NCBI GenBank assembly: GCA_964654695.1
Contig: CAZZKJ010000025.1
Span: 1 to 29,175 of the forward strand
Direction: 5' to 3'
From: CAZZKJ01 sp964654695
GTDB lineage: Bacteria > Krumholzibacteriota > Krumholzibacteriia > WVZY01
DNA: 29,175 nt
The position numbers were made by a program, and so were the translations under genes. Position 1 is the first letter of the stretch, and the number at the start of each line of letters is the position of its first letter. The notes under the pieces were generated by a model. The model did not search any database and had not been told where the DNA came from. It worked only from the letters and a program-made list of their open reading frames with translations. Below are positions 26,689 to 29,175 of the stretch, piece after piece.

Positions 26689-28989
26689 ATGAAAATTCTC
26701 TTGAAATTCGCTTGTTTGTCGGCAGTTTTCACGTATTTGAGCTGCACCGCTCCGCCTAAAACGAAGATAGATCGAATATACAGCGGCCTGCAGGAACTTC
26801 TCCCTCGGTTTGATCCCTCGGCTCTCTCAGGAAGAGTCGTGCTCATAGATCCCGGTCACGGGGGAAAATTCAGAGGAGCAGCCGGCGTCGACAGCCTGGA
26901 AGAAGCCGGCGTCAACTTGGGAGTATCCCTTTACCTGGGAGGGCTCCTGGCCGAATCGGGAGCGGAAGTGCATTTCACTCGTTCAGCCGACAAGGATTTC
27001 CTGGCCTCCGATGATTCATCGCTCGCCTATGATCTGGCCTACCGGGCTAGTGCCGCAGATTCGATCAAACCCGATATTTTTATTTCCATTCATCATAACG
27101 CCCACGGAGACCGCCGCGAAGGCGGCAACGCCGTCGAAACTTATTACCGCTTCGGCGATCCGGCCTCGCGCGACCTGGCCTTCGCCGTTCACAGGCACTT
27201 GATGCGCAATCTGGGAATATCCCGGGGGCAAATCCGGCAGGGCAATTATTATGTTTTGCGTTCTGTGGAGGTACCGGCAGTCCTCGGTGAAGCCAGCTAC
27301 ATCAGCGATCCGCACGTCGAGAAAAAACTCAAACTTTCGGAAAAGCAGAGACTGGAGGCGGAGGCATATTACCTGGGCATATTGGACTATTTCAGACGCG
27401 GCACTCCAAAACTAAGCCCTGTTTTTCCCGGCGACACGACGGTATCTGAAGTTCCACTGGTAGTATTCAAAGCGAAAGACGTCGGGGGGATGGGCATAGA
27501 TCCTGATGCGGTGGTTCTAAACATTAACGGACTGGATGCCGCCGCAGTTTCCGATCCGGATATGACCAAAATATCTTGCACGATGCCATGGAACTCGCCC
27601 AACGGCTTCTATGATGTCACGGCGATAGCAAGGAACGTCCAGGGCAATTCCAGTTCGATAAGCCGAATGAGATTCAAGCTGGATATCCCGCCGGAAAGAG
27701 CTTTCCTTGAAGCCGACCCTCCTCTTTTGCCGATGGAAGGAGGAACTCTCAGGATTAGAGTTCTGCTTCTGGATAAACGCGGTCTGAACGTCGCTGAAGG
27801 TTCTATTGTGAGCATTCGCGCCAACCCGGGACAAACGCCTCGCACCGCCGTTATCGAGAACGGCTATTTGGAATTTCCTCTTAATATGCCCGGCGAAACG
27901 GATAGCGCCGAGTTGACTGTTTCCACGAAAGAAAGAGAATTTTCATTTAATCTGTCAGGTTCGAAAAACAGGAAACTCTTCGCCAAGAAAAAACTATGCA
28001 TTATAGACGCCGACAGCTCCTCACCGGTAACAAACGCAAGAATTGAAGTCGAGGACGTCCTGATTCAAAACGGATCGCAGTCCGGCGTTTATTTCATCCC
28101 CGCCAGCGGTGACAGCGTATCCATCCATGCAGCCGGATATCAACCACTCAACCTGATTGCAGGAGGCGATACGCTCCGGCTTCTACCCTGGTTCGGCGGT
28201 CTATTGCAAGGATCGAAATTGCTGTTGGCCCCCTACGGCGGAGGTGGGGATCCAAAACGGGCCGGGACTTTAGGTCTGCCGGCCTCGCATGTTAATCTGG
28301 AAACAGCGAGATATGCAGCCGGTTATCTTAAAGCGGCCGGCGCTGAAGTCAAACTCACCAGGAACAGCGAAGCAGCTCCGACGGATCAGGATATCGTTGC
28401 AGCGGCCAATGATTTCGTCGCGGACAGGTATGTGGAGATCCGGCATTATCCGGAGACCGATATCCAAGTGACTAACCCGGATCCGCAAGTTAATGCGTAT
28501 TACTTTCCCGGCAGCGAGCGAGGTGAGGCGGCAGCTCGAACCATAACCAAAACTTTCGCATATATCTGCGGCTTGCAGACATTTTCTGCAGACGAGAAAG
28601 TAACTTATCCGCTTCAGCAAACCGCCTGCCCGGCGTTAATCATTGAAGCTCCATCGATCACTTTGCTGCAGGAAGAATTGAAACTGAACGAACCATGGTA
28701 TCTTCGCCTCCAGGCCTACGCGCTATTTATGGGAATACTCAAGAGTTTCGGAGGTTCCCTGGATTACACAGTTGAACTCAATATTTCCGTTGAAAAAGAC
28801 GGAGGCTGCTGGCTGGTTACCCTCGATGATACGTGGAATCTCCTGTCTTCTCCAGACGGTAGAATACGGTTCTATGCTGTGGAACCCGGGCGCCATCATA
28901 TTTCGGCAATCAGGGGGGGCAGAAGATTGACCAGGTCTTTCAATATAGACGTTGATCGTCCCGGACCGGTAGTGCTGCAAATCCCATGA
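26689..28989 (+). CDS. Exported N-acetylmuramoyl-L-alanine amidase with a second, metal-site-less amidase-like repeat
   Basis: A 766-residue protein. Residues 1-19 look like a lipoprotein signal ending TYLSC (C19). Residues 47-236 are an Amidase_3 domain that cuts the muramoyl-L-alanine bond in peptidoglycan. Zinc ligands are visible as H57 (DPGHGG), E72 (before VNL), H135 (SIHHNA) and the catalytic E201 (VLGEASYI). Residues about 240-505 look like beta-sandwich and carboxypeptidase-regulatory-like modules. Residues 508-688 repeat the amidase pattern: KLLLAPYGGG, VNLETARYAAGYLKAAGAEV, KLTR, EIRHYPE, ALIIEAPSI. There the His, Glu and second His become Gly, Ala and Arg, and only the last Glu (E653) remains. 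The rest, about 695-766, looks like another beta domain. The frame opens at a TTG at 26653, but the ATG at 26689 yields the signal peptide directly. Confidence 0.88.
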   Translation: MKILLKFACLSAVFTYLSCTAPPKTKIDRIYSGLQELLPRFDPSALSGRVVLIDPGHGGKFRGAAGVDSLEEAGVNLGVSLYLGGLLAESGAEVHFTRSADKDFLASDDSSLAYDLAYRASAADSIKPDIFISIHHNAHGDRREGGNAVETYYRFGDPASRDLAFAVHRHLMRNLGISRGQIRQGNYYVLRSVEVPAVLGEASYISDPHVEKKLKLSEKQRLEAEAYYLGILDYFRRGTPKLSPVFPGDTTVSEVPLVVFKAKDVGGMGIDPDAVVLNINGLDAAAVSDPDMTKISCTMPWNSPNGFYDVTAIARNVQGNSSSISRMRFKLDIPPERAFLEADPPLLPMEGGTLRIRVLLLDKRGLNVAEGSIVSIRANPGQTPRTAVIENGYLEFPLNMPGETDSAELTVSTKEREFSFNLSGSKNRKLFAKKKLCIIDADSSSPVTNARIEVEDVLIQNGSQSGVYFIPASGDSVSIHAAGYQPLNLIAGGDTLRLLPWFGGLLQGSKLLLAPYGGGGDPKRAGTLGLPASHVNLETARYAAGYLKAAGAEVKLTRNSEAAPTDQDIVAAANDFVADRYVEIRHYPETDIQVTNPDPQVNAYYFPGSERGEAAARTITKTFAYICGLQTFSADEKVTYPLQQTACPALIIEAPSITLLQEELKLNEPWYLRLQAYALFMGILKSFGGSLDYTVELNISVEKDGGCWLVTLDDTWNLLSSPDGRIRFYAVEPGRHHISAIRGGRRLTRSFNIDVDRPGPVVLQIP

Positions 28990-29012
28990 GCCTTTTCACG
29001 CTCCGGACATGC

Positions 29013-29041
29013 TTGACCGAGCCGAATCAGCCCCCTATGTT
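29013..29041 (+). promoter_or_regulatory. Possible sigma70-like promoter before the last gene
   Basis: TTGACC (29013-29018), a 17-base spacer and TATGTT (29036-29041) fit a sigma70 promoter, with transcription starting near 29048. It lies between the amidase stop and the next start codon. The -10 is a moderate match. Confidence 0.45.
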
Positions 29042-29056
29042 TGAATAGCAAGGGGG
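29031..29056 (+). promoter_or_regulatory. Hairpin pairing with the Shine-Dalgarno of the last gene
   Basis: CCCCCT (29031-29036) and AGGGGG (29051-29056) form a perfect six-pair stem with a 14-base loop. AGGGGG is also the Shine-Dalgarno of the ATG at 29063, six bases further on. Transcripts read through from the amidase would therefore have this site masked, whereas a transcript starting near 29048 would lack the left arm. No U-run follows, so it is not a terminator. Confidence 0.4.
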
Positions 29057-29062
29057 ATTACA

Positions 29063-29175
29063 ATGCGCCTAAAAATCTCCGAGCGTAATCGTCTTCACCG
29101 AAGAAAACTGCTATATATATCTCCAATCTCCCTTGTGGTAATTTTCTTGCTATTCATCAGCTCAGATTATGTGCC
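29063..29175 (+). CDS. N-terminus of a single-pass membrane or exported protein, cut by the window end
   Basis: An ATG at 29063 with AGGGGG six bases upstream opens a frame that runs to the window end (37 full codons). The first 17 residues are strongly basic (MRLKISERNRLHRRKLL). A hydrophobic segment follows (YISPISLVVIFLLFISS), then a polar DYVP. This is an uncleaved signal-anchor or TonB-like N-terminus: a basic cytoplasmic tail plus one span. The rest is unseen, so TonB/energy-transducer identity is only a guess. Confidence 0.6.
   Translation, partial: MRLKISERNRLHRRKLLYISPISLVVIFLLFISSDYV

Noticed and set aside
27517..27845. Minus-strand open frames inside the amidase gene
   Set aside because: These are antisense shadows; the plus-strand product has intact domain signatures throughout.

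Overview
The window looks like a chromosomal segment of a Gram-negative bacterium with near-balanced base composition. I infer, with low confidence, a member of the FCB superphylum or a related candidate phylum. The reasons are a DUF2723/TMEM260-like membrane glycosyltransferase with TPRs, a YfhO-type membrane protein, a secreted regulator-propeller protein, an smc-ftsY pair, an SPOR-domain protein and a lipoprotein-like amidase. I see no phage, insertion sequence, CRISPR, rRNA or tRNA. Nearly all genes lie on the minus strand, so transcription runs from about 26.5 kb down to 1.

Region by region, in minus-strand transcription order. (1) 26517-18968: selA, a membrane protein joining a degenerate CpsD/MinD-like domain to an SPOR domain, smc (TTG start) and ftsY. 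(2) 18941-14710: a sigma70-like promoter directly after ftsY, a complete FMN riboswitch, then ribD-ribE-ribBA-ribH-nusB, which covers riboflavin synthesis from GTP and ribulose-5-phosphate apart from the unidentified phosphatase step. (3) 14683-1: a surface-glycan or glycoprotein cluster. It holds a methyltransferase, a GT4 transferase, a flippase-like membrane protein, a DUF2723+TPR protein, a UDP-sugar epimerase, a GtrB/ArnC-type polyprenyl-phosphate glycosyltransferase, a second GT4, a YfhO-type membrane protein, a polyprenyl-phosphate-mannose synthase-like GT2, a GT2 to phosphoglycosyltransferase-like fusion, and the start of an exported propeller protein. (4) 26689-29175, plus strand: a large exported amidase with a second, metal-site-less amidase-like repeat, then the start of a single-pass membrane protein.

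How the genes fit together: the glycan cluster has two enzymes expected to charge polyprenyl phosphate with a sugar and two multi-pass GT-C-like proteins that could use such donors. This fits a lipid-linked-sugar glycosylation pathway, perhaps protein O-mannosylation. The cell-envelope theme recurs in the SPOR protein and the amidase. Three proteins combine a recognisable fold with loss of its catalytic residues: the pseudo-kinase-like SPOR protein, the second half of the amidase, and the phosphoglycosyltransferase-like part of the fusion. I consider these, together with the glycosylation pairing, the most promising leads. All family assignments come from reading motifs by eye; no database was searched.
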